NCBI GenBank assembly: GCA_963742305.1
Contig: CAVULN010000028.1
Coordinates: forward strand, 1 to 64,000
Source: Roseiarcus sp963742305
Lineage (GTDB): Bacteria; Pseudomonadota; Alphaproteobacteria; Rhizobiales; Beijerinckiaceae
Reading direction: 5' to 3'
DNA: 64,000 nucleotides
Part shown: positions 17,513 through 25,699 of the stretch, one piece after another
Position numbering within the stretch: position 1 is the stretch's first letter
Layout: the number at the start of each line of letters is the position of its first letter
The notes under the pieces: model-generated
The model's input: only the letters and a program-made list of their open reading frames with translations
Told to the model about the DNA's origin: nothing
Databases searched by the model: none
Translations under genes and position numbers: made by a program

Positions 17513-18105
17513 CACCCGAGCCGCCGGGGAGCCTTGGTCATCGTTTGGCGCGCTCGGGAGCGGTTGAGGCTTTCTTCATCGGCGCTGTCGGCGCGGGCGC
17601 GGTTCTGGCCAGCGTCGCTGCGGCGCCGGGGTGGCGGGGCGCCGCCGGCGCCGTTCTTGCCGGATTGATGCTGGCGATCGCGGTCAACGATCACCGGCGG
17701 ATGATCATCCCCGACGAATTGAATGGGCTCGCCTTCGCCGCAGGTCTCGTCGCGGCCGGCCTCGGGACGGAGGCGGCGCCGGCTGCCGCGATCCTCCAGG
17801 CGCTCGTTCGCTCGGGCGTCATGTTCGCCCTGTTTTTGGCCTTTCGCGCGGGCTACCGAACGGTGCGGGGAAGAGCGGGAATGGGCTTCGGCGACGTCAA
17901 GCTCGCCGCGGTCGCCGGCGCGTGGCTGGGCTGGGCCGATTTGCCGATCGCCGTCAACATTGGCGCGCTCTCGGCGCTCGGCGCGGTGCTTTATGTCCGC
18001 TTTTCGGGCGCCGGGTTCGATCCGGAGGCAAGGCAGCCCTTCGGCGCTTTTTTCGCGCCGGCGATCTGGATTTGCTGGTTGCTCGCGACCTGGCGCCTTC
18101 CCTAG
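17509..18105 (+). CDS. gspO: Prepilin peptidase GspO/PilD, short form without the N-methyltransferase domain
   Basis: 198 residues with a GTG start (GTGACACCCG) overlapping the gspD stop. Six or so membrane helices. Both A24 aspartates are present: AVNDHRRMIIPDELN (Asp of the D-x-x-x-x-IPD box) and GMGFGDVKLAAVAGAWLGW (GxGxGDVKL box). The zinc-binding Cys pairs and methylation domain of full PilD are missing, so this is the core peptidase type, like CpaA-sized enzymes. It would cleave the GspG-K leaders. Whether methylation is lost or supplied elsewhere cannot be seen. Confidence 0.88.
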   Translation: MTPEPPGSLGHRLARSGAVEAFFIGAVGAGAVLASVAAAPGWRGAAGAVLAGLMLAIAVNDHRRMIIPDELNGLAFAAGLVAAGLGTEAAPAAAILQALVRSGVMFALFLAFRAGYRTVRGRAGMGFGDVKLAAVAGAWLGWADLPIAVNIGALSALGAVLYVRFSGAGFDPEARQPFGAFFAPAIWICWLLATWRLP

Positions 18106-18160
18106 CAATGGGCGGACTCGCTGGAAGGGCCGCGTGAAGCCACGGGGCGACGAACGGGAA

Positions 18161-18243
18161 ATGGCAAAGTCGTATTCGCGAGATTTGCGCGAGCGAGTGA
18201 TCGGGGCGGCGGAGAGGGGCGAACTGAGCCGCCGGGCCACGCC
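18161..18243 (+). pseudogene. IS630-type OrfA N-terminal remnant cut by the next IS
   Basis: The plus strand encodes MAKSYSRDLRERVIGAAE and then GELSRRA, the typical helix-turn-helix start of IS630-family OrfA proteins. The match ends at about 18241, directly at the TA where the IS630 element on the minus strand begins. An older element was therefore interrupted by a different member of the same superfamily. Confidence 0.65.
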
Positions 18244-19303
18244 TAAGCAGAGATTCGTTGGTTGGCCAACGGAATGCGGCTGCGCTGCGAGTTTAGGGCT
18301 GCGACGGCGCAGTGGATAGCCTGGTCGAGGACGTCTGGATCGGTGAAGGTCTGGTGAGCGAGATGGCGGGCTTTCAGATCGCCCCAAACGATCTCGATGT
18401 CGTTGAGTTCCGGGGCGTATTTGGGCAGCCACTCGACGGCGAGCCAATGGGCGCGTTCGGCGAGCGCGGCATGCGCCGCTTTGCTGACATGGATCGGGCC
18501 GTTGTCGAGCACGAGAACGACCGGCTTGAAGGGCGCGCCGGGCTTCGGGCCGTAGAGATGGTCAAGGAGCCGCAGATGCTCGATGAAGTCGGCGCTGCGC
18601 TTGGTGGGCGAGGTGGTGACGACGAGCTTGCGCCTTGCGTAGTCGAGCGAGCCCATCATCGCAACCTTCTTGGCTTGCCCCGGCGCCGGCACACGCAGGT
18701 CGGCGCCGCGCCTGGCCCAGGCGCGGGCAAGGTAGGGATGCGTGAGAGCTTCGCTTTCGTCGGCGAACAGAAGGACGATGTCGCCGGCCTCGGCTTGCGC
18801 CTTGCGCAGTTTGAGCCGCAGGCCGATGCGATCGACGGCGTCTTTGTCCTGACGCCCTTTCAGGGTGTGGCGCGGGCGGCGGAAGCGGAACCCCCTTTTT
18901 GGCGCAGAACCTTCGAGAGCTGCGATCTTGAGATCGTCACGCCTTCGCGGCTGGCGATCTCCTCGGCCAGGCGCGCCAGGGTCCAATTGGGCCGATCGGC
19001 GACCGGCGCCGATAACAGCGGCTCGGCCACCCGAAGCGCGGCCTGCGCCTTGAGCGGCTCCGGACCTGGCGCGACGCGCGCCTTGAGAGCCTCGACCCCG
19101 CCGCCGGCAAAATCGCTGCGCCAGAGCCGCACCGTATCCTCACGAACCCCAAAAGCTTCGGCGATTTGGGCGCTGGTCCAGCCGGCCAGCGTCAACAGGA
19201 TCGCCCGCGCCCGGTCCGCCTCGGCCCGATCCGCGCCGCCGGCGAGAGCCTTGAGCGCCCCTTGTTGTTCCTCCGTCGCCGTCACTGGAGATTTGCCCGC
19301 CAT
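18243..19303 (-). CDS. IS630-family transposase, two frames joined by a putative -1 frameshift
   Basis: Frame A (19303 down to 18860) starts MAGKSPVTATEEQQGALKAL and contains the helix-turn-helix GWTSAQIAEAFGVREDTVRLW and a second DNA-binding part WTLARLAEEIASREGVTISRSQLSKVL. Frame B runs to the TAG at 18243 and carries the DDE_3 catalytic core: LLFADESEALTHPYLARAW (Asp), VVLVLDNGPIHVSKAA (Asp) and WLPKYAPELNDIEIVWGDLK (Glu). The frames meet in AAAAAGGGGG (minus strand, 18891-18900); a -1 slip there joins KVLRQK to RGFRFRRPRHTLKGRQD as in other IS630 enzymes. Either programmed frameshifting or a one-base decay. Confidence 0.8.
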
Positions 19304-19376
19304 GCCCCGTCCTCCGAATCAACCCAGAGAACGGAATCACGACCGGCAATCGTTGGCCAGTCCGATCAAACTTGCT
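18246..19376 (-). mobile_element. IS630-family insertion sequence, about 1.13 kb
   Basis: Bounded by TA at 18244-18245 on the left; on the right the end reads CAAACTTGCT with TA at 19376-19377, as expected for the IS630/Tc1-mariner TA target. Imperfect terminal inverted repeats: both ends start AGCA and share an internal GGCCAACG block (left near 18265-18275, right near 19353-19360). It encodes the transposase at 18243-19303. The left flank is an older IS630 OrfA; the right flank is the DUF3237 gene end. A second partial copy of its right end lies at 31252-31385. Confidence 0.75.
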
Positions 19377-19830
19377 AGCCGACCTCGAACACCGAAAGGG
19401 CGACCCGGTCCGGATGGCGGGCGCCCGAGGCGATGAACAGGGGCCGCGTCAGCCATCGCCAGGCGGGCGCCGCGGTCTCGAAGCGCGGCGTCGAGCGGAA
19501 GTAGACCTGCGCCGGATCGACCGGCTCGCCGCGGGTGATCCGCGCCATGACTTCCGGAGAGCCGAAGCGGACGCCGGTGTTCTCGACATAGACGAGCGCG
19601 CCGTCGTCGAGCTTGAGCACATAGCGGGCCTCAAGGCGGGTGAAGCCGTCCTTGGCTATGATCTGCGAATCCGCCCCCGCGTCGAGAATCGTCCCCCGCA
19701 GCCTCGGACCCTCGATCGTCCCCCCGGTGATCGGCACCACCCGCCTCAGGCCCTGTCCGGTCTCGCCGATCGCGATCGGCTGGCCGACCTCGACCAGAAA
19801 GTCGGCGATATGGGTGAGGGTCGGGGTCAC
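19375..19830 (-). CDS. DUF3237 (UPF0311) family protein
   Basis: 151 residues, normal length. Motifs: TLTHIADFLVEVGQPIAIGE, GLRRVVPITGGTIEGPRLRG, ILDAGADSQI, LEARYVLKLDDGALVYVENTGVR and the final PDRVALSVFEVG. Predicted single-domain beta-barrel cytoplasmic protein; biochemical function unknown, though the family is often found near catabolic genes. The TAG stop is formed right at the junction with the IS630 element, so the last codon(s) may have been replaced by the insertion; the fold should be intact. Confidence 0.8.
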   Translation of the reverse strand: MTPTLTHIADFLVEVGQPIAIGETGQGLRRVVPITGGTIEGPRLRGTILDAGADSQIIAKDGFTRLEARYVLKLDDGALVYVENTGVRFGSPEVMARITRGEPVDPAQVYFRSTPRFETAAPAWRWLTRPLFIASGARHPDRVALSVFEVG

Positions 19831-20082
19831 GAGACGGGCTCCAGGCGAGGCTTGCGACGCTGCGTTTTGAAAGCGCCCTCGTCACCCTTTCCCATTTGAC
19901 GTGTTCGCCTCGCAGCGCAAGCGCGCGCCGATCAGCTCGCCGCCTGCGTATTGGCAAAATATCCGGGCGGCGAGTCTTCCTTGCCCGGATTCGCATTGAC
20001 GAGTTGAATGGCGCAAAGTGATCGCGGGATCGACGCGGCGCGCATGAAGCCGGTCGCTCGCGGGGAGGCTGGAAGGCACAGA

Positions 20083-22554
20083 ATGGACCGGCGCAAGCTC
20101 TTTGTCTCAACCGCCAAGGCGGCCCTTGCCGGCGTCATCGGAGGATCGGGGCTCGCGTCCAAGCCGGCCGTCGCCGAGGCCGAAGGCAGGAAAGGCGCCG
20201 CAGGTCCGCCGCAGGGCTCCGTGCTGCCCTATCCGGATCCGGAGTTCAGGGGAGTCATCGGGCGGACGACCGAGGATTCCAAGCCCGATTTTCCCCAGCC
20301 GGTGTCCGCGCCCGAGGGCGCGCCCAATGTGCTCCTGATCCTCACCGACGATGTCGGCTTTGGCGCGTCGAGCGCCTTTGGCGGCCCGGTCCCGACGCCG
20401 ACCCTCGACGCGCTGGCCGCGAAGGGTCTCAAGTACAATGCGTTCAACACGACCGCCCTTTGCTCGCCGACCCGCGCCGCGCTGATCACTGGGCGCGACC
20501 AGCACAACGTGCACACCGGCATCATCATGGAGCGCAGCCTCGGCTATCCCGGCTACAACTCGCTGATGCCGAAAAGCGCCGGCACGGTCGCCGAAATCCT
20601 GCGCGGTAACGGCTACAGCACCGCCTGGTTCGGCAAGAACCACAATGTGCCCTCTTGGCAGAGCAGCGCCATCGGCCCGTTTGACCTGTGGCCGACCGGA
20701 CTGGGCTTCGACTATTTTTACGGCTTCATCGGCGGCGACGTGAACCAGTGGGATCCGACCTTGTTCGAGAACACGAGCCCGATCGAGCCCAAGGAGAAGC
20801 TCGCCGGAGAGGCGAAGGCGAACTACCACCTCGATTCCGATCTCGCGGATCAGGCGATCCACTGGATCGAGCAGCAGCATGCATTGGCGCCGAACAAGCC
20901 GTTTTTCGCCTACTATGCTCCCGGCGCGACCCACGCTCCGCATCACGTGCCGAAGGACTGGATCGCGAAGTTCAAGGGCCAGTTTGATCAGGGCTGGGAC
21001 AGGCTGCGCGAGGAAACCTTCGCGCGCCAGAAGAAGCTCGGCGTCATTCCGCAGGACGCGATCCTGACGCCGCGTCCGGCCAACATGCCCGCCTGGGACT
21101 CGCTCGATGCTAGGCAGAAGGAGCTCTATGCGCGCATGGCGGAGATCTACGCCGCGTTTCTTGCTTATGACGATCACAACATTGGCCGGGTGATCGAAGC
21201 CGTCGAACGCGAGGGTCTCTCCGACAACACGCTCATTGTCTTCATCGAGGGCGACAACGGCGGCAGCGCCGAGGGCACGCTGCAGGGCACCGCCAACGAG
21301 GTCGCCGTCATCGGCAACGGCGCGAAAGAGAGTTTCGACTACCTTTACTCAATCAAGGACGAACTGGGCGGCCCGCTGCACTACAATCATATGCCGGTGC
21401 CGTGGTCGTGGGCGTTCGATACCCCGTTCCAGTGGACCAAGCGCTACGCCAGTCATTTCGGCGGCACCCGCAACGGCATGGTCATGAGCTGGCCCAAGCG
21501 CATCAAGGACGTCGGGGCCTTGCGGGAGCAGTTTCACTACGTGACCGACATCATGCCGACGATTCTCGAGGCGGCCGGCGTGCAGGCGCCCGACATGATC
21601 AATGGCGCGAAACAAATGCCGATCGATGGGATCTCGATGGCCTATACCTGGGACGATGCGAAGGCGCCGACGCGTCGGGCGACGCAATTGTTCGAGATGT
21701 TCGGCAATCGCGGCATTTATCACGACGGCTGGATGGCCTCGACCACGCCGCTCGTCTTCGCCTGGGAGCCGGAGCCGAAGGGCCTCACGCCCGAGAGCTT
21801 CAACTGGGAGCTTTATGATCTCAGGAAGGATTTCTCACAAGGCAATGACCTCGCCAAGGCCATGCCCGACAAGCTCAAGCAGATGGAGGAGCTCTGGTGG
21901 GCGGAAGCAGGCCGCAACAACGCTCTGCCGCTCAACTTCAGCCCGCAAGCGACTGTCCAGGCGGTCTTCCAGCGGCCGAGTCTGACCCGCGGGCGCACGC
22001 ATTTCACCTATCGTCAGGGCACGGTTCGGATCCCTGAAGGAACCGCGCCGACGGTGAAGAACACGTCCTACACAATCACGGCCAAACTCAACGTGCCTGA
22101 ACAGGGCGCGGACGGCGTGATCGTCACCCAGGGCGGACGGTTCGCCGGCTGGGGTCTTGCGATCCTCGATGGCAAGCCGGTCTGGGCCTACAAGAACACC
22201 CAGCAGCCGGGCGACGGCATCCGCATTGGCGGCCCGAACCGGCTTGCGCCCGGCGACCATGTGGTGAGCGTCGAGTTTGTCTACGATGGAAAGAAGGGCG
22301 AATTCGGCAAGGGCGGCGCCTACGTGCTCAAGGTTGACGGCGCCGAAGTCGCCAGCGCCTCCATCGGCCACACGGTTCCGTTCATCTATTCGGTCGATGA
22401 GACGCTCGACGTCGGCGAGGACCGCGGCACGCCCATCCTCGAGGATTACGCCGACCGGATGCCGTTCCGCTATGCGGGGCGGATCGACGCGGTCGAGATC
22501 CGTCTCCCGGACGGAAACGCCGCGCACGACGTCCCCGACATCGACTCGAAGTGA
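20083..22554 (+). CDS. Arylsulfatase (type I sulfatase), exported
   Basis: 823 residues from the ATG at 20083. N-terminal MDRRKLFVSTAKAALAGVIGG is Tat-like (RRKLF). Catalytic features: metal-binding Asp pair in LLILTDDVGFG (D89, D90), the formylglycine signature CSPTRAALITGR with Cys127 as the residue oxidised to formylglycine, and GKNHNVPSW and FIEGDNGG further on. The C-terminal about 200 residues (GRTHFTYRQGTVRIPEGTAPTV onward) are the extra domain seen in long bacterial arylsulfatases. Hydrolyses sulfate esters, probably in the periplasm. It needs a formylglycine-generating enzyme, not visible here. An upstream ATG at 20008 would bury the signal peptide, so it is rejected. Confidence 0.88.
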   Translation: MDRRKLFVSTAKAALAGVIGGSGLASKPAVAEAEGRKGAAGPPQGSVLPYPDPEFRGVIGRTTEDSKPDFPQPVSAPEGAPNVLLILTDDVGFGASSAFGGPVPTPTLDALAAKGLKYNAFNTTALCSPTRAALITGRDQHNVHTGIIMERSLGYPGYNSLMPKSAGTVAEILRGNGYSTAWFGKNHNVPSWQSSAIGPFDLWPTGLGFDYFYGFIGGDVNQWDPTLFENTSPIEPKEKLAGEAKANYHLDSDLADQAIHWIEQQHALAPNKPFFAYYAPGATHAPHHVPKDWIAKFKGQFDQGWDRLREETFARQKKLGVIPQDAILTPRPANMPAWDSLDARQKELYARMAEIYAAFLAYDDHNIGRVIEAVEREGLSDNTLIVFIEGDNGGSAEGTLQGTANEVAVIGNGAKESFDYLYSIKDELGGPLHYNHMPVPWSWAFDTPFQWTKRYASHFGGTRNGMVMSWPKRIKDVGALREQFHYVTDIMPTILEAAGVQAPDMINGAKQMPIDGISMAYTWDDAKAPTRRATQLFEMFGNRGIYHDGWMASTTPLVFAWEPEPKGLTPESFNWELYDLRKDFSQGNDLAKAMPDKLKQMEELWWAEAGRNNALPLNFSPQATVQAVFQRPSLTRGRTHFTYRQGTVRIPEGTAPTVKNTSYTITAKLNVPEQGADGVIVTQGGRFAGWGLAILDGKPVWAYKNTQQPGDGIRIGGPNRLAPGDHVVSVEFVYDGKKGEFGKGGAYVLKVDGAEVASASIGHTVPFIYSVDETLDVGEDRGTPILEDYADRMPFRYAGRIDAVEIRLPDGNAAHDVPDIDSK

Positions 22555-22572
22555 GAGACGCGCTGCGCCCGC

Positions 22573-23370
22573 TCAGATGCCCGCGTACCATTCATAGCCG
22601 CGGTCCTCCCAGAAGCCGCCGCGGCCGCGCGAGATCTTGGCGAAATCGTCGATCGCCTCGATGCGCATGATGTATTTGGCCATCTTGTAGCCGAGCTGGC
22701 GCTCGACCCTCAGCCTCAAGGGCGCGCCATGCTCGACCTTGAGCGGGGCGTAGTTCATCTCGTAGGCGAGGATGGTCTGCGGATGAAAGGCGTCGATGAG
22801 GCCGACCGTCTCGTAATAGCGGCCGGTGTTGTCGAGGGTCTGCTCGAGCGTGTCGGCGCAGAAGAAGGCGATGTAGCGCGCCTGGGGTTTGAGTCCCGCC
22901 GTCTTGAGGATCTCCGACAGTTGCACGCCCTTCCACTGGCCGATGCAGCTCCAGCCCTCGACGCAATCGTGGCGGGTGATCTGTGAGCGCGAGGGCAGGG
23001 CGCGCAAGTCGGCGAGCGAGAGCTTCATCGGCCGCTCGACCAGGCCGCCGATTTCGAGCTTCCAGTCCTTGAAGCCGCCGTCGCGCAGCGCGACATAGGC
23101 CGGATCGTCGGGATCGATCGAGCCGTTCGGCTTGAACCAGGGCGAGATCTCGCCTGGCGAAAATTCCCGCGCCATCGCGGTCTCCGGCCCCAGCAAAGCA
23201 CGCTGGGCGGCCTTGGTCAGGCCTTCCGCCTTTTCCAGGATCCTCAGCGCGGTCGGCGAGCCGGAGTCGCAGCCCGAAAGCGGCGCGGCGGCGGCGCCGA
23301 GGCCAAGCCCGATGAGCAGCCTGCGGCGGGTGAAGCGCGGGCCAGATGGGCGGATCAGCTCGCCGCTCAT
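22573..23370 (-). CDS. Molybdopterin-dependent oxidoreductase of the sulfite oxidase / MsrP (YedY) type
   Basis: 265 residues. Tat signal FTRRRLLIGLGLGAAAAPLSGC. Oxidoreductase molybdopterin domain with GLVERPMKLSLADLRALPSR, ITRHDCVEGWSCIGQWKGV (Cys136 is the expected Mo ligand), YIAFFCADTLEQ, LAYEMNYAPLKVEHGAPLRL and LGYKMAKYIMRIEAI. No dimerisation domain and no haem domain, like YedY. Its start overlaps the end of the cytochrome b gene by 4 bp, so the two probably form a periplasmic reductase or dehydrogenase with a membrane quinone link. Substrate (sulfite, sulfoxide or other) not deducible. Confidence 0.85.
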   Translation of the reverse strand: MSGELIRPSGPRFTRRRLLIGLGLGAAAAPLSGCDSGSPTALRILEKAEGLTKAAQRALLGPETAMAREFSPGEISPWFKPNGSIDPDDPAYVALRDGGFKDWKLEIGGLVERPMKLSLADLRALPSRSQITRHDCVEGWSCIGQWKGVQLSEILKTAGLKPQARYIAFFCADTLEQTLDNTGRYYETVGLIDAFHPQTILAYEMNYAPLKVEHGAPLRLRVERQLGYKMAKYIMRIEAIDDFAKISRGRGGFWEDRGYEWYAGI

Positions 23371-24218
23371 CGCTGGGCCTCCTTGACGCGGTAGCGGCCG
23401 GTGATCATCGAGCGCAGATTATTGATGGGGCCCGAGAGCACCACCATCACGAGATGCACGATCACGAACAGAACGAGATAGGCCGCGAGCAGAAAATGAA
23501 CGGCGCGCGCCGCCTGCCGTCCGTGGAACAGGGTGAGAAGCCAGGGGAAAGCCGCGTCGACCGCCGGCGACATAGTGAGCCCGGCGAGGATCAGGATCGG
23601 AAAGGCGATCACGACGCTGAGGTACGCGAGCTTCTGTAAGACGTTATAGCGCAAAGCCTCGTCGCCCGAGGGAAAGCGCAGCCGCAGGTGCTCGACGATC
23701 GTGTGCGGCAGCGCCCGCAAGTCCGCAAGGCTCGGCCAGAGGTCGCGGATGTGGCGGCCAAGCAGGAGGTTCACGAAATAGAGGAGCCCGTTCAGCACCA
23801 GAATCCAGGCGAAGAAGAAGTGCCAGCGCCGTCCGAGCGCCAGATCCTGGTACGAGGGCAGCGTCGCCCAGGAGGGAAAGCCGCGCTCCTCGAGGTCCCC
23901 GTCGTCGCCGGGCGAGGCGCCGAGGAACCCGGTCGTGTTGAACGCGTGTCCGAAGATGGTGGTCACGCCGGCGACCGGATTGCCGTCGCTGTCCTCGCGC
24001 GCGGAGAGCGAGAAGAAGGGGCGGTCGAAGTTGGTCGTCTGTCCCCAGGTGAGCTGCGGGTCGGCGTTGAAGATCTGCATCCCGCTCATCAGCAGCACGA
24101 CGAAGCAGATCGCATTGACCCAGTGGCAGACGCGCACCAGCGCGGAATGCCGGACGACGACGCGGCCCGCCGGGTCGGCGCGCGCGGGCAGGGCGGACGA
24201 AAGCGAAGTCAATATCAA
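23367..24218 (-). CDS. Membrane cytochrome b (b561 / thiosulfate-reductase type) partner
   Basis: 283 residues with four to five membrane helices. His residues that can bind haem: VRHSALVRVCHWVNAICFVV, RRWHFFFAWILVLNGLLYFV, LTLFHGRQAARAVHFLLAAYL and LFVIVHLVMVVLSG. The long loop after helix 1 (GQTTNFDRPFFSLSARED, GHAFNTTGFLGAS) is periplasmic. Upstream of and overlapping the molybdoenzyme, so it likely passes electrons between quinol and that enzyme. The fasciclin and sigma-factor genes read in the other direction from the same intergenic region. Confidence 0.85.
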   Translation of the reverse strand: MILTSLSSALPARADPAGRVVVRHSALVRVCHWVNAICFVVLLMSGMQIFNADPQLTWGQTTNFDRPFFSLSAREDSDGNPVAGVTTIFGHAFNTTGFLGASPGDDGDLEERGFPSWATLPSYQDLALGRRWHFFFAWILVLNGLLYFVNLLLGRHIRDLWPSLADLRALPHTIVEHLRLRFPSGDEALRYNVLQKLAYLSVVIAFPILILAGLTMSPAVDAAFPWLLTLFHGRQAARAVHFLLAAYLVLFVIVHLVMVVLSGPINNLRSMITGRYRVKEAQR

Positions 24219-24419
24219 GTCTCCAGGACGCGGGAGTTAAGGCCCCGGTGTTCAATACGTTGCCGTTTGGCCCTGCGTTTCGCGGCGCCATTGTGATTTT
24301 TGTTGGGCGCTTTTTTTGACCTCGCCCTGAAACCTCGCGGGCGCCGCTCCGTAACCCATTCGCGCCGATCGAAGGCGGACGACGCGACGATCGGTTCCAA
24401 CGATCGACGGAGAAGACCC

Positions 24420-24992
24420 ATGAACGTCAGGATTTTGTATTGCGCAACCGCGCTCGCCGCCGGATTTGGCCTCGCCGCGCCTCCTTTCGTCATCCCGGCC
24501 TTGGCCGAGATGACCAAGATGGTGGGCGGCGCGCCGATGTATCCATCCAAGAACATCATCGAGAACGCCGTCAACTCGAAGGATCACACGACGCTGGTGG
24601 CCGCGGTCAAGGCCGCGGGCCTCGTCGACACCCTGGAAGGCGCCGGACCCTTCACCGTCTTTGCGCCCACCAACGAGGCGTTCGCCCGTCTGCCGAAGGG
24701 CACGGTCCAGTCGCTGCTCAAGCCCGAAAACAAGCAGATGCTGACCACGGTGCTCACCTATCATGTCGTGCCGGGCCGCCTCACCGAAGCTGACATTGAC
24801 ATGAAGATCAAGGAAGGCGGCGGCAAGGCGATGCTGAAGACCGTTCAGGGCGAGGACCTCACGTTCGAGCGCGGCGCCGGCCATCTCTGGGTCATCGACG
24901 CCAAGGGCGACAAGGCCGAGGTGACGATCCCGAACGTGATGCAGTCGAATGGCGTGATCCAGGTGATCAACCGGGTGCTGCTCCCGAGCTGA
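24420..24992 (+). CDS. Exported fasciclin (FAS1) domain protein
   Basis: 190 residues. Signal peptide MNVRILYCATALAAGFGLAAPP, mature start probably after ALA. One FAS1 domain: NIIENAVNSKDHTTLVAAVKAAGLV, GPFTVFAPTNEAFARLP (H1 box), LTTVLTYHVVPGRL, VTIPNVMQSNGVIQVINRVLLP (H2 box). The start at 24420 places the signal peptide first; an upstream ATG at 24300 is rejected. Function unknown in bacteria; in mycobacteria the homologues MPT70/MPT83 belong to the SigK regulon, and here a SigK-like sigma and its anti-sigma follow directly. Confidence 0.85.
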   Translation: MNVRILYCATALAAGFGLAAPPFVIPALAEMTKMVGGAPMYPSKNIIENAVNSKDHTTLVAAVKAAGLVDTLEGAGPFTVFAPTNEAFARLPKGTVQSLLKPENKQMLTTVLTYHVVPGRLTEADIDMKIKEGGGKAMLKTVQGEDLTFERGAGHLWVIDAKGDKAEVTIPNVMQSNGVIQVINRVLLPS

Positions 24993-25025
24993 GTGTCTCC
25001 TCCTACTGCTCACCGGGAAAGCGGC

Positions 25026-25054
25026 GGGCGGGCGCTTTTCGCGTCCGCCCTTTT
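25026..25054 (+). terminator. Rho-independent terminator after the fasciclin gene
   Basis: Stem 25026-25035 with 25041-25050 (GGGCGGGCGC / GCGTCCGCCC, one G-T pair), 5-nt loop, followed by TTTT at 25051-25054. Placed 34 bp after the fasciclin stop and before the sigma gene, so the two are probably transcribed separately. Confidence 0.6.
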
Positions 25055-25114
25055 CGCGTGGCCAATGGGCGCGTCGGTTTGCGCAGCGCCCATGCGCCAT
25101 TTTAGGATGCCGGA

Positions 25115-25699
25115 ATGACGATCCGGGGCGGGGCGCCGCGCGGACGAGCCCCGGCTGGCGCTGGAGAAGAGCTAACCGATCTCTTGCGCCGCGTCGCGGG
25201 GCGAGACGAGGAGGCGTTCGCGGCGCTGTACACAAAGACAAATGCGAAACTCTATGGAGTTGTCGCCCGTATCCTGAGGAGAGGCGACGCGGCCGCCGAC
25301 GCGCTTCAGGAGGCCTATGTGCGCATCTGGGAAAAGGCCGGCGATTTCGACCCAAGGAAGGGCTCGGCCCTTGCCTGGATGGCGACCATCGCCCGCAACC
25401 GGGCGCTCGACGAAGTGCGCCGCGTCCGTCCCGGATCGCTCGAGGATCAGCCGGCGAGCTTCGAACCGGCCGCGGACGAGGTCGACCCGCTCGCCGCTCG
25501 CGAACGCTCCGAGGGGCTCGCGAGGCTGCTCGAGTGCCTTCAGGCGCTGGATGAGGAGAAGCGCGCGGTTCTGTTGCTCGCCTATTATCGCGGCTCGAGC
25601 CGCGAGGCGCTCGCCAAGCGCTTCGGGCGCCCCGTGCCGACGATCAAGACCTGGCTGCATCGCAGCCTCGCTGAGCTCAGGGGCTGCCTCGGGTCATGA
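25115..25699 (+). CDS. ECF RNA polymerase sigma factor (SigK-like)
   Basis: 194 residues. Region 2 (AFAALYTKTNAKLYGVVARIL, AADALQEAYVRIWEKAGDFDPRKG, ALAWMATIARNRALDEVR) and region 4 (LLECLQALDEEKRAVLLLAYYRG, SREALAKRFGRPVPTIKTWLHRSL) are both complete. The sequence type is that of sigma factors paired with RskA-like anti-sigmas. The stop overlaps the downstream anti-sigma ATG by 4 bp. Likely targets are the fasciclin gene and the divergent molybdoenzyme/cytochrome pair (inference from position). Confidence 0.88.
   Translation: MTIRGGAPRGRAPAGAGEELTDLLRRVAGRDEEAFAALYTKTNAKLYGVVARILRRGDAAADALQEAYVRIWEKAGDFDPRKGSALAWMATIARNRALDEVRRVRPGSLEDQPASFEPAADEVDPLAARERSEGLARLLECLQALDEEKRAVLLLAYYRGSSREALAKRFGRPVPTIKTWLHRSLAELRGCLGS

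Noticed and set aside
24328..24355. ECF-type promoter pair (TGAAACC ... CCGTAAC) before the fasciclin gene
   Set aside because: Spacer of 14 bp is short for an ECF promoter and no matching pair was found before the sigma gene or the cytochrome b gene.
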